Assembly (NCBI GenBank): GCA_946566415.1
Contig: CAMNWW010000002.1
Span: forward strand, 1-37,121
Origin: an uncultured Lachnospiraceae bacterium
Lineage (GTDB): Bacteria > Bacillota > Clostridia > Lachnospirales > Lachnospiraceae
Length of the DNA stretch: 37,121 nucleotides
Reading direction: 5' to 3'
Position numbers and translations under genes: made by a program. Of this stretch, positions 1 through 7,784 are shown in pieces; the first letter of the stretch is position 1, and every line of letters begins with the position of its first letter. The notes beneath the pieces were generated by a model. The model saw nothing but the letters and a program-made list of their open reading frames with translations. It ran no database searches and was not told the origin of the DNA.

Positions 1-91
1 TACCCAGTCCTCTCCCTATGTATTTACTCGCAATATAGCTTAGGTAAATAATAAGTATTACGGCAATAAAAGTGCCAATCACTCTCAGCAT
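1..91 (-). CDS. fliO: FliO, flagellar export apparatus protein (N-terminal 30 codons only)
   Basis: The reading frame starts at an ATG 15 nt downstream of the fliY stop and runs off the left edge of the window. The visible N-terminus begins MLRVIGTFIAVILIIYLSY, a single hydrophobic membrane segment followed by a basic stretch (SKYIGRG). A short protein with an N-terminal membrane helix directly after fliY is what FliO looks like in Firmicutes, where it helps assemble the FliP/Q/R export gate. A purine-rich GGGAAG lies about 11 nt before the ATG. The family call rests on position plus topology, because only 30 residues can be seen. Genes fliP, fliQ, fliR, flhB and flhA would be expected further left. 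Confidence 0.7.
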   Translation of the reverse strand, partial: MLRVIGTFIAVILIIYLSYIASKYIGRGLG

Positions 92-106
92 AATATATAT
101 ACTTCC

Positions 107-1534
107 CTACTGTAAAGTCATCATGTTGATTTTCATGATTTCTGTAATTCTGATTCCAAAATTGTCTTCTACAACCACCACATCGCCTTTAGCAATACAC
201 TGTCCGTTGACATATAGATCCACCTGTTCCCCGGCAAGTTTGTCCAGAACGACCAGCGATCCTTTCGTAAAATCAAGAATATCCTTTACCAGCTTCCTCG
301 TTCTGCCGATCTCAACTGATATCTCAAGAGGAACTCCCATGATCAGTTCCATATTTTCCTCTTGCTCGCCTTCCAGGACTACTTCGTTACCCTGTCTAAG
401 ACTAGTCTGTGTAGGCGTCTGCACATGGATCATCTTCGGCTCAGGCGCTTTTTTTTGTTCCTGCATCTGCTGCTGCATCGCCTGCATTTGCTGCATCATC
501 TGCTGCATCATCTGCATCTGCATCATAGACATATCCATTGCCGCCTGTGTAGGCGCCGCTTGCTGTATTGGCGCTGCCGCCGGCTGTACCGGCATCATCT
601 GAGGCGTCTGAGACATCTGTGGCGCTGTCTGTGGCTGAGACGCCGCCTGTGTAGGCGCTGCCGGCGCCGGTGCGCTCTGAACCGATTCGGGCGCCGGAGA
701 CGGCTCTGCTCCTCCTGCCAGCATTCTCTCGATCTCTTCTTGAGACATCGTCCTGCCGGACGACGGTTCTGATGCAGGCGCCGGAGACGGTGCGCTTGGC
801 TCCGGTTCAGACGACATGCCTGCCAGCATCCTTTCGATCTCTTCCTGGGACATCGTTCCGCCGGACGAAGGCTCTGATACAGGCGCTGGCGCCGGAGACG
901 GCGCTGCTTGCGGTGTTTCACCGTCAATATTAAGGATCTGGTCTTCCGGCAGGAATCCTTTCACCAGCCCTTTTGCAAGCTGGATCGGCATAACATTGAA
1001 GAATTCACTCTCCAGCTTATCCAGAATCTTAAGCGTAAATCCAACCACTACCTTCGGACGGTCGTCGATAAAATATTTATCAATAAATTCCTGCTCATTC
1101 TTTACTTCAAAAGAAATCGGGGTAGAAATGTTGACCATTCTGCCCAAAAACTCCGACAGCGCCGTTGAAGAGGCGCCCATCATCTGGTTCATAACTTCAC
1201 AGACTGCGCTGATATTTATTTCATTCAGCTCAAAATCCTCATCGGACATTTCCATTCCCATGAGCATTTCAACGATCACTTTAACATCATGCCTTTTAAG
1301 GAGCATGACGTTTTCGCCTTCCAGCCCCGCAACATATGTAATCTCAACGCCGACTGCCGGTTCTACCCTGTCCATCTCGAACTCTTCTTTTGACACAACC
1401 TTCACGACCGGCGTTGTGATATCAACTCTGGCATTCAGCATGGTGGAAACTGCTGTAGCTGACGCGCCCAGACTGATATTGAGTATTTCGCCTATCGCAT
1501 CTATCTCCATTTTGCTAAAACATTCCGAACTCAT
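107..1534 (-). CDS. fliY: FliY, flagellar switch protein with CheC-type CheY-P phosphatase sites
   Basis: This 475-aa protein has an N-terminal CheC/FliY domain (about residues 5-200), a long low-complexity linker (about 205-393) and a C-terminal FliN/SpoA domain (about 395-473). Both CheC active sites fit the pattern D/S-x3-E-x2-N-x22-P: D12/E16/N19/P42 and S109/E113/N116/P139. FliY proteins of this kind sit in the C-ring and dephosphorylate CheY-P. The linker is Pro/Ala-rich, then Met/Gln-rich (about 333-361). It contains two copies of MSQEEIERMLAG at 228-239 and 263-274, which resemble the FliM N-terminal CheY-binding peptide. B. subtilis FliY has such a peptide at its N-terminus; here it is absent from that position. 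The gene lies between flgC and fliO in the operon. Confidence 0.93.
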   Translation of the reverse strand: MSSECFSKMEIDAIGEILNISLGASATAVSTMLNARVDITTPVVKVVSKEEFEMDRVEPAVGVEITYVAGLEGENVMLLKRHDVKVIVEMLMGMEMSDEDFELNEINISAVCEVMNQMMGASSTALSEFLGRMVNISTPISFEVKNEQEFIDKYFIDDRPKVVVGFTLKILDKLESEFFNVMPIQLAKGLVKGFLPEDQILNIDGETPQAAPSPAPAPVSEPSSGGTMSQEEIERMLAGMSSEPEPSAPSPAPASEPSSGRTMSQEEIERMLAGGAEPSPAPESVQSAPAPAAPTQAASQPQTAPQMSQTPQMMPVQPAAAPIQQAAPTQAAMDMSMMQMQMMQQMMQQMQAMQQQMQEQKKAPEPKMIHVQTPTQTSLRQGNEVVLEGEQEENMELIMGVPLEISVEIGRTRKLVKDILDFTKGSLVVLDKLAGEQVDLYVNGQCIAKGDVVVVEDNFGIRITEIMKINMMTLQ

Positions 1535-1574
1535 ACTACGATTTCTCTCCTTCCGGGCAAGTTACACCCACATA

Positions 1575-2015
1575 CTATTTTCCAACCTCCAACGCTTTCT
1601 GCGCCATCAGCTTCAGTGCGTTAAAAGCCGTAAGGTTTGCCTCATAGGACCTTGTGGCAGACATAGCGTCCGTCGTCTCCTTTACAAGGTCGACATTAGG
1701 CATCATAACATATCCGTCTTCATCCGCATCCGGATGATCTGGATTATAAACGGGGTTCAAATCTCTCTGGTCTTCAATGATTTCCGTTACTTTGACACCG
1801 CCTTTTGAAGCTGTCCGATTTAAAAGAGAGTTAAATCTCGTACGGAAGGATGTAGAAGGCACTTCCTGCAGCACCACCATTTTTCTTCGGTATGTTCCGC
1901 CGCTTTCTGTCCTGGTTGTCTGTGAGTTTGCAATATTCTCAGATGCGATATCCAGCCGCTGCCGCTGTGCAGTCAGTCCAGACGTACTAATATCAAATGA
2001 ATTCAAAAAAGACAT
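1575..2015 (-). CDS. flgC: FlgC, flagellar proximal rod protein
   Basis: This 146-aa protein matches FlgC in length and layout. The N-terminal rod motif runs FDISTSGLTAQRQRLDIASE, followed by NIAN and the TYRRK segment. The C-terminal rod helix includes VDLVKETTDAMSATRSYEAN. FlgC forms part of the proximal rod with FlgB, FlgF and FliE and is exported by the flagellar type III apparatus, so it has no signal peptide. Its position is odd: in most Firmicutes flgC follows flgB and precedes fliE, but here it lies about 12.6 kb downstream, 16 nt after cheY and 40 nt before fliY. The ORF is intact with conserved termini, so this is a relocated gene, not a remnant. Confidence 0.93.
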   Translation of the reverse strand: MSFLNSFDISTSGLTAQRQRLDIASENIANSQTTRTESGGTYRRKMVVLQEVPSTSFRTRFNSLLNRTASKGGVKVTEIIEDQRDLNPVYNPDHPDADEDGYVMMPNVDLVKETTDAMSATRSYEANLTAFNALKLMAQKALEVGK

Positions 2016-2031
2016 AACGGCCCTCCCCTAA

Positions 2032-2391
2032 TTAACCCAGAATTTTCTTCACTGTCGACAGGATACGCTCTGGTTTAAAAGGTTTTACAATGAAATCTTT
2101 CGCTCCGGATTTGATGGAATCCATTACCATTGTCTCCTGTCCCATAGCAGAACACATTACGATCGTTGCGCCCGGATCCATTGCTTTAATTTCCTTCAAA
2201 GTCTCAAGACCGTCCTTGTTAGGCATCGTAATATCCATAAATACAAGATCCGGCTTCTCTGCCGAATACAGATCGACCGCCTTCGCGCCGTCCTCCGCTT
2301 CAACAAGATCTGTATATCCAGCCTGTGTCAGCGTAGTTTTTAACATCATCCTCATAAATGCTGCATCATCCACTAACATAATTTTCGCCAT
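2032..2391 (-). CDS. cheY: CheY-type response regulator
   Basis: This single-domain receiver of 119 aa has all the key residues: the acidic pair D8/D9, the phosphoacceptor D53 in FMDITMP, S81 and K103 in VKPF. No output domain is present. CheY-P binds FliM (and FliY) to control motor rotation, and FliY dephosphorylates it. The gene lies inside the motor operon between fliM and flgC, 92 nt after the fliM stop. That gap holds an imperfect hairpin and a possible internal promoter. The receiver is preceded by an AGGT-containing ribosome binding region next to an A-rich stretch. Confidence 0.93.
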   Translation of the reverse strand: MAKIMLVDDAAFMRMMLKTTLTQAGYTDLVEAEDGAKAVDLYSAEKPDLVFMDITMPNKDGLETLKEIKAMDPGATIVMCSAMGQETMVMDSIKSGAKDFIVKPFKPERILSTVKKILG

Positions 2392-2416
2392 TTTTTTTAC
2401 CTCGCTTCTTATTCAC

Positions 2417-2445
2417 ATTGTAATTTATATACTCAGATAAGTCCA
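2417..2445 (-). promoter_or_regulatory. Possible internal promoter before cheY
   Basis: On the minus strand TGGACT and TACAAT are separated by 17 nt. The same region holds an imperfect inverted repeat (CAGATAAGT and ACTATCTG, 2434-2458). It could give cheY-flgC-fliY extra transcription inside the operon. Only the matching boxes and spacing support it, and AT-rich gaps produce such matches by chance. Confidence 0.3.
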
Positions 2446-2483
2446 GGGGAACTATCTGGTAATTAATTATAGCTCACGGTGTA

Positions 2484-3506
2484 TTATACCGCAACATCTT
2501 CTTTGGGTTCAACGATGCGGTTCTCGATCTTGACCGCAACATTCTTATTATGTACCCCAAGCTGACCGTTGAACCAAGGCTGACCTTCTATGTACAGTGA
2601 AATCAACGAATTTTGAGGTTTATTCAAATCTATTACATCTCCCACATGAAGATTATAAACATCATCCAGATTTAATTTTGCTACGCCCAGCTGTGCCATA
2701 ATATCCATCTTTGACTCTCTGATGCTGTCCAGGATATCGTCGCGGTTACTCCGCATATGCGTCTGGTCGCTCTTATCAGCCAAATGTTTTGTCTTATCAA
2801 TAATATCAAATATATTACCCAGCAGCGTTCCCGGAATACATATATTCATAGCGCCTTCCATGTCCCCCATCTGGATCCGCATCATGATAATGACAACGGT
2901 TTCATCTACACTGATTCCCTGGAACATACTAGGATTTTCTTCAATACGTTCAAACTCTGTATTAAATTTAATATACCCCGACCATACATCGGACGTTATC
3001 GCCACCAGATAACGGATGATTTTTGCATAGAGAGCTAACTCGATATCTGTGTAAGTATAGGACATATCCACCGACATATCCGTACCTGACCCTCCCAGCA
3101 TCCGGTCGATCATCGCTCCCATAAGGGCCGGCGCTATATGAAACACCAGAGGCGGATTCTTTGAATGATCCTGCAGTTCTACCTGTGCAAGCGTAAGTAC
3201 GTCGGTCTCGTTCAGCGCATTACCGAACTCATAGTACCGCTGTTCTTCTACTCCCACAACCTCGACTTCACTCGCCACCCGGAATAACCCGTTAATCTGA
3301 GAGCTTGCGATTCTCGCATAATTATCATAAATACTGCGGAGCATCTTGAGCTTATCTTTTGTGTACTTTTTCGGACTGTAGAAATCGTATTTCCTGTATT
3401 CCTGTTCTACTTTCTTTGGTTCTTTGGCCGCCTCATTTCCCTCGTCTGCACCCTGCAGAGAATTCAGCAGCGCATCAATCTGACTCTGCGATAATACATC
3501 TGCCAT
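2484..3506 (-). CDS. fliM: FliM, flagellar motor switch protein
   Basis: This 340-aa C-ring protein starts with the CheY-P-binding peptide LSQSQIDALL (residues 5-14). It continues with the CheC-like middle domain, which includes the conserved GGSG (138-141), and ends with a FliN/SpoA-like C-terminal domain from about residue 258. FliM couples CheY-P binding to rotor direction through FliG. The gene follows motB by 23 nt, a gap too small for the fliL gene often found at this point. The N-terminal peptide closely resembles the two internal peptides in FliY from the same operon. Confidence 0.95.
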   Translation of the reverse strand: MADVLSQSQIDALLNSLQGADEGNEAAKEPKKVEQEYRKYDFYSPKKYTKDKLKMLRSIYDNYARIASSQINGLFRVASEVEVVGVEEQRYYEFGNALNETDVLTLAQVELQDHSKNPPLVFHIAPALMGAMIDRMLGGSGTDMSVDMSYTYTDIELALYAKIIRYLVAITSDVWSGYIKFNTEFERIEENPSMFQGISVDETVVIIMMRIQMGDMEGAMNICIPGTLLGNIFDIIDKTKHLADKSDQTHMRSNRDDILDSIRESKMDIMAQLGVAKLNLDDVYNLHVGDVIDLNKPQNSLISLYIEGQPWFNGQLGVHNKNVAVKIENRIVEPKEDVAV

Positions 3507-3529
3507 GCTTAATTCCTACTTTCCTTATG

Positions 3530-4288
3530 TCATTCTCTGTTCATCTGCTGATAATATTCTTCCAGGCTATGTTCTACACTGTCAGACTTCGTAATTAACA
3601 GCTCTACCCTTCGGTTCTTCGCTCTGTCCTCCGATGTATCAAACGATGCAATCGGCCGGAACTGTCCGTATCCTATCGCCACCAGCTTTTCCGGTGCGAT
3701 CGTCGAACGGGTCTGAATAAAGGCAACCACCCGCGCCGCTCTCTCTGCAGAAAGAACTCTGTCGATCTCCGGGTCGTTCGGAGTGGCCGGATCCGCCTGG
3801 GACGTATGTCCCAAGACCTGAATCTCTTTAATAGACTCGTTCACTCCGGAAATAATCGACGCAAACTGTGCCAGAATCGTCTGACCCTCTTCCTTAATAA
3901 CGGAACTGTCTCCGTCAAAGAATACCCTGTCCTGGAACGTGATAAATGTATACCCATCACCTTTATATAACTCAACCTCGGCGGAAAGCCCTGCATTCTC
4001 CACCGCCGCCTGGAGTTGTTCGTACAACCCGTCAAAGTCGTCCGGATTGATACCTTCCTCAACTCCGCCCGGAACCTCGTCATTTCCTTCCGCGTCCTTG
4101 TCTGCGGCAATCTGAGAAATATCTTTCGCATCCGGGTTAAAGCTCCTGACAACCTGAATCCATTTTGCCTGGTCTACCGAAGAAATCGAATAGAGAAGTA
4201 CAAAAAAGCACAACAGCAGCGTCACCAAGTCGCCGTACGTGTCCATCCAGCTCCCGCCGTCTGCCTCCGGCTTGCTTCTTTTCTTCAT
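3530..4288 (-). CDS. motB: MotB, flagellar stator protein
   Basis: This 252-aa protein has one N-terminal membrane helix (about residues 18-36) preceded by WMDTYGDLVTLLLCFF. D20 is in the position of the proton-accepting aspartate. A C-terminal OmpA/MotB peptidoglycan-binding domain (about 150-240) contains LGHTSQADP and AKNRRVELLI. MotB forms the stator with MotA and anchors it to the wall. The segment between the two (about 45-100) is acidic and would contain the plug and linker. The ORF lies 9 nt after motA, so translation is probably coupled. Nothing in the pore residues clearly marks sodium rather than proton use. Confidence 0.94.
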   Translation of the reverse strand: MKKRSKPEADGGSWMDTYGDLVTLLLCFFVLLYSISSVDQAKWIQVVRSFNPDAKDISQIAADKDAEGNDEVPGGVEEGINPDDFDGLYEQLQAAVENAGLSAEVELYKGDGYTFITFQDRVFFDGDSSVIKEEGQTILAQFASIISGVNESIKEIQVLGHTSQADPATPNDPEIDRVLSAERAARVVAFIQTRSTIAPEKLVAIGYGQFRPIASFDTSEDRAKNRRVELLITKSDSVEHSLEEYYQQMNRE

Positions 4289-4297
4289 ATTCTCCTC

Positions 4298-5116
4298 CTA
4301 CTCCTTGCCTTTCTTTCCTTTCCCTGCCGGGGCAGCGTCTGGATCGAGCATCTTTGCACGTTTCTTCTGCGCAACATATGTAACCAGCTTCTCTTTGAGG
4401 AACTTCGGATTATCGCCGGCCTGAATTGCAAGGATACCCTCGATTATCACCTGTTTATACAACAGTTCTTCTTCATTCCTGACGGCCAATTTATTCGCCA
4501 TCGGATTAAAAAGTACGTTTGCAAGAATACACCCGTAGAACGTCGTGACCAGCGCAACCGACATGGCAGGACCAATATTTGAGGAACCGCCGCTGTCAAT
4601 ATCCATCTCCTTCAACATATTGATAAGTCCGACCAGCGTACCGATCATACCGAATGCCGGTGAGAATGCCGCCGCCTTCAGATACATATTCATTGCATCC
4701 TGATGCCGTGAATCCATGGCGTCCACTTCATTCTCAAGGAGAGTCCTTACTTCCTCCGGTTCCGTCGCGTCTACGATCAGCATGATCCCCTGCTTAAAAA
4801 ACGGGTCGTCGATCTCGTTCGCTTTTTCTTCCAAAGCAAGCAAGCCGTTCTTTCTCGCGAGCTGCGCCATCTCTTCCAATGTATCCATAAGCGCCGACAT
4901 ATTATACTTATTGCCCTGGATCAAAAGTTTCAGATGGCTTGGAATTGTCGCCAGCTTATTGAGCGGATAACTCGCGACAATTGCCGCTATCGCTCCACCG
5001 ATAACGATCGCCACACTCTGAGGATCCCAAAAGTTTCCAAGCTTTGACGGTCCGATACCGACGATTACAATTAGTACGACCGCCAAGACTAAACCTACAA
5101 TACTAGTTACATCCAC
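4298..5116 (-). CDS. motA: MotA, flagellar stator protein
   Basis: This 272-aa protein has four membrane segments at about 5-22, 33-50, 147-168 and 183-205, with a large cytoplasmic loop between the second and third. That loop contains ARKNGLLALE, the charged region that contacts FliG. The conserved pore prolines correspond to P153 and P183. MotA and MotB form the ion-driven stator. The C-terminal tail is basic (KGKKGK). The gene follows flbD by 17 nt and precedes motB in the same operon. Confidence 0.95.
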   Translation of the reverse strand: MDVTSIVGLVLAVVLIVIVGIGPSKLGNFWDPQSVAIVIGGAIAAIVASYPLNKLATIPSHLKLLIQGNKYNMSALMDTLEEMAQLARKNGLLALEEKANEIDDPFFKQGIMLIVDATEPEEVRTLLENEVDAMDSRHQDAMNMYLKAAAFSPAFGMIGTLVGLINMLKEMDIDSGGSSNIGPAMSVALVTTFYGCILANVLFNPMANKLAVRNEEELLYKQVIIEGILAIQAGDNPKFLKEKLVTYVAQKKRAKMLDPDAAPAGKGKKGKE

Positions 5117-5133
5117 GTTGCTTCACCCCTTAC

Positions 5134-5334
5134 TTAATTATCTATTGTATGGTAACAATGGATTTTTCCATTGTACTCGATCGTTTTCTCAATAATCTCT
5201 TCCGCGCTCTCTTTTACAATGTAAAACTTTCCGTTCATCAAAATCACTTTGGATTCCGGTATCAGATCTACCGCTTCAATCTGTGCGCAGTTAATGACAA
5301 TCTTCGTATCATTCAGCTTAGTAAGTATTATCAT
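5134..5334 (-). CDS. flbD: FlbD-family small flagellar protein
   Basis: This 66-aa protein begins MIILTKLNDTKIVINCAQIE, the usual opening of the FlbD/PF06289 family found between flgE and motA in Firmicutes and spirochaetes. Its biochemical role is not well defined; the family is a marker of flagellar operons. The frame is open 21 codons further upstream, but I chose this ATG because GAGGA lies 8 nt before it and the family starts here. A 13-bp perfect hairpin separates it from flgE. Confidence 0.85.
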   Translation of the reverse strand: MIILTKLNDTKIVINCAQIEAVDLIPESKVILMNGKFYIVKESAEEIIEKTIEYNGKIHCYHTIDN

Positions 5335-5356
5335 ACCACAGTTCCTCACATTTTTC

Positions 5357-5399
5357 AAATGTATACCGGATATATAATAAATATACCCGGTATACATTT
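5357..5399. repeat. Perfect 13-bp inverted repeat between flgE and flbD
   Basis: AAATGTATACCGG (5357-5369) and its exact complement (5387-5399) flank a 17-nt AT-rich loop. It is transcribed within the operon. Read leftwards it is followed only by TTTGAAAAATG, a poor terminator tail. A partial terminator, an mRNA processing or stabilising site, or a protein-binding site are all possible. Confidence 0.6.
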
Positions 5400-5425
5400 T
5401 TTACTATTAGATTACATCGCCTTCA

Positions 5426-6745
5426 CTAACGTTTCATACTAACAAGTTCCTGAAGCATCTCGTCTGTCACTGTGATGATCTTTGAGTTTGCCTGGAAACC
5501 TCTCTGGCAGGTAATCATATTAGAAAACTCGTTAGCCAGATCCACGTTAGCCATCTCCAAATAACCGCCTTTGATCTTTCCGGACGGTCCGCCGTTCGGC
5601 TTCATCGCTCCGATGTCGCCCGCGTTGGCTCCCGGTGTGTAGTAGTATCCGGTGGTCTTCTCCAGACCGTTCGGGTTTTCTACCGTGACAAGGGCAATCT
5701 GTCCGATCGGAATCGTACGGTTCTTCTTATCCACACCGATGATCGTTCCGTCCTCGTTGATCTTGTAGCTCTGGATCTCATACTGTTTCCCTGTCTCCGT
5801 ATCGATTGGGATCTGGAGTGCGGAAAGCTCGTCGGCGTAGACCGGATCTACACTGGAAATTCTGATATTTCCTTCATTCGTCGTACGCAAAATAGCGTCT
5901 CCGCCTTGCGGTGTCGGGAATGCCTTCCCTAGAAGTGTCGCCCCCGCGCTATCGTTCCCTGTCGTCTTTTTTGTGATAGTTAGATTCACAGTACCGCCGC
6001 CCGTTCCGCCGGCCGCATCCTGGTATCCGGTCAGGCTGATGTTGTATGTTGCAAACGGATTATCTACTGTAGCGCCCGTTGAATCTGTAACCTGAATATC
6101 TTTTCCCGCTATTGCCTTAATCCAGTCTTGTATCTGGTCTTCCAAATCGTCATGCCGGGTCGTCGCCTTCACGCCGCCGATCGTAATTTCCCGTACGCCA
6201 TTAACAGGAGCCGATACGGCTACATCTGCTCCTGTTACCGTGTACGTCGCCGCTGTTGCCGGAACCTCGGGGATTCCTGTGCCCTCCTGCACCGCATAGC
6301 CGTACACATAACTTCTCTGGTCGTCTACCAGGTAACCGTTGCTGTCAACTCGGAAAATACCCACACGGGATAAAAACAAACCGGAACTTTCTACATTGGT
6401 AAACGTTCCGTTTACCATGTTACCTACCAGGAAAAATCCTGTTCCGTCGATCATACAATCCAGCGGGTTAGAAGACGGAGACGGCGCTCCTGTCCCAAAC
6501 TCGTTCGTAATAGACGACATAACAGAACCGTAACCTACCTGAGAAGCGTTACGTCCGCCGGCCGCTCCCGCGAGAGTGCTTCCCGCTGAACTGTTCGTGG
6601 AATTTGCATACATAGAATCCGCAAAATGGTAGCTGTATCCTTTAAATCCCCATGTATTTACGTTTGCAATATTGTTGCCGATTACATCCATTTTTGATTG
6701 ATGTGATTTCAGTCCTGCGACTGCCGCAACCATTGATCTGACCAT
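5426..6745 (-). CDS. flgE: FlgE, flagellar hook protein
   Basis: This 439-aa protein opens with MVRSMVAAVAGLKSHQSKMD and then the D0/D1 rod-hook motif IGNNIANVNTWGFK. It ends with the C-terminal D0 helix (GGYLEMANVDLANEFSNMIT, then QRGFQANSKII). The middle is a variable hook domain. FlgE polymerises into the hook and is exported without a signal peptide. The frame extends 18 codons upstream, but AGGAAG lies 8 nt before the chosen ATG and the conserved N-terminus starts there. It follows the TIGR02530-type gene and precedes flbD, the usual clostridial order. Confidence 0.93.
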   Translation of the reverse strand: MVRSMVAAVAGLKSHQSKMDVIGNNIANVNTWGFKGYSYHFADSMYANSTNSSAGSTLAGAAGGRNASQVGYGSVMSSITNEFGTGAPSPSSNPLDCMIDGTGFFLVGNMVNGTFTNVESSGLFLSRVGIFRVDSNGYLVDDQRSYVYGYAVQEGTGIPEVPATAATYTVTGADVAVSAPVNGVREITIGGVKATTRHDDLEDQIQDWIKAIAGKDIQVTDSTGATVDNPFATYNISLTGYQDAAGGTGGGTVNLTITKKTTGNDSAGATLLGKAFPTPQGGDAILRTTNEGNIRISSVDPVYADELSALQIPIDTETGKQYEIQSYKINEDGTIIGVDKKNRTIPIGQIALVTVENPNGLEKTTGYYYTPGANAGDIGAMKPNGGPSGKIKGGYLEMANVDLANEFSNMITCQRGFQANSKIITVTDEMLQELVSMKR

Positions 6746-6830
6746 TCTTATTACTTCCTTTCTTCTTAGCCTTACGCTGCCTTTGTATCTGCAAGTCATA
6801 CAGATACGAAACCTCCATAAATGGTCCGGC

Positions 6831-7223
6831 TTACATTAAAACAGCGCTGTCAATATTCGTAAAAATGTTGTCCTTCATTTCTCTGCCCGACATCGTGGTA
6901 ACCACAATATTGTTCGGGACATTCACAATAAAAGCTCCGTTCTCTCCGATGACGACTACATCTTTCGCGCCTTTTGCTTTTGCTTTCTGGACCGCCTGGT
7001 TCAGATCGGCAAGAAGATGGTCTGTCACCTCAATTCCACGCTCCTGCACCCGCAGCGCCGCATGTTTTGAAAACTGGACGGATGACGCTTTTCCTGCTTC
7101 CTTTTGTAAAAGATCCGCAAATTGTACGTCTGTGCTCGCCGCATTCGGCTTTGCCGAAAGTCCTGCTGTCGCATGCTGCAGCTTCAATGCACCGGCGTTG
7201 GTAATCTGATTGATCTTATTCAT
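6831..7223 (-). CDS. TIGR02530-type flagellar operon protein
   Basis: This protein of 130 aa from the chosen ATG contains FSKHAALRVQERGIEVT and later VIGENGAFIVNVPNNIVVTT. These resemble the conserved parts of the TIGR02530 family, a short protein commonly encoded between flgD and flgE in Firmicutes. Its role is not established; a hook-assembly function is only suggested by location. The frame extends 26 codons upstream into flgD. The ATG at 7223 lies after the flgD stop and follows purine-rich sequence (AAAGGCGG, then GGGGGA). Confidence 0.78.
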   Translation of the reverse strand: MNKINQITNAGALKLQHATAGLSAKPNAASTDVQFADLLQKEAGKASSVQFSKHAALRVQERGIEVTDHLLADLNQAVQKAKAKGAKDVVVIGENGAFIVNVPNNIVVTTMSGREMKDNIFTNIDSAVLM

Positions 7224-7239
7224 TCCCCCTGCACCGCCT

Positions 7240-7758
7240 TTATTCGCTCTCGGTGTTCTCGCCTGTATCCCCGCCGGCGTCCTCCTCGCTGCTGCCTTCA
7301 TCCGGAACGTTGCCTACTGCCATAACCTGCGCCAAATCATATTTAGTGCCGTTAACATATACAGACGTTGTTCCCGTAAGATCCACGCCGGATACAACAC
7401 CCTTAACCTTATCGACAATCTCTCCCTTTTCATTGGTAATAGCAATCGTTACCTCTTTGCCTAAAAGACCTGTCGAATAGCTGGTGAGCGTTACTGTTGA
7501 AAGATTATTGGTTACTGTTGAAAAATTACTGATTGCCTCTGCCAGCTTGGTCATGGTGCTCATAGACGACATTTGTGTCATCTGATTCATCATGTCCGCA
7601 TTACTCATCGGATTTGACATATCCTGATATTGAAGCTCCGCCGCAAACAACTTCCAGAAATCGTTCTCCGTCATGGATTTGTTTGACGACGCGGTAGTTT
7701 GTGTAGTCAGTGTTTCGTCGAACAAGCTGTTAACGATACTTCCTATTGAATCCGCCAT
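7240..7758 (-). CDS. flgD: FlgD, hook assembly scaffold protein
   Basis: This 172-aa protein contains the FlgD N-terminal signature: DFWKLFAAELQYQDMSNPMS, then MTQMSSMSTMTKLAEAI. It is followed by a core domain with VTIAITNEKGEIVDKVKGVV. FlgD caps the growing hook and is exported through the flagellar apparatus. The last 20 residues are strongly acidic. The end overlaps only an upstream extension of the next frame, so the genes are simply adjacent. Confidence 0.9.
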   Translation of the reverse strand: MADSIGSIVNSLFDETLTTQTTASSNKSMTENDFWKLFAAELQYQDMSNPMSNADMMNQMTQMSSMSTMTKLAEAISNFSTVTNNLSTVTLTSYSTGLLGKEVTIAITNEKGEIVDKVKGVVSGVDLTGTTSVYVNGTKYDLAQVMAVGNVPDEGSSEEDAGGDTGENTESE

Positions 7759-7784
7759 TTGTGTATCCTCTCCTTTCTGCTTTG

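Noticed and set aside
72..933. Several plus-strand ORFs rich in Cys, Ser, His and Arg opposite fliY
   Set aside because: They are the antisense of the repetitive Pro/Ala and Met/Gln linker codons of fliY. They have no ribosome binding sites and no family resemblance.
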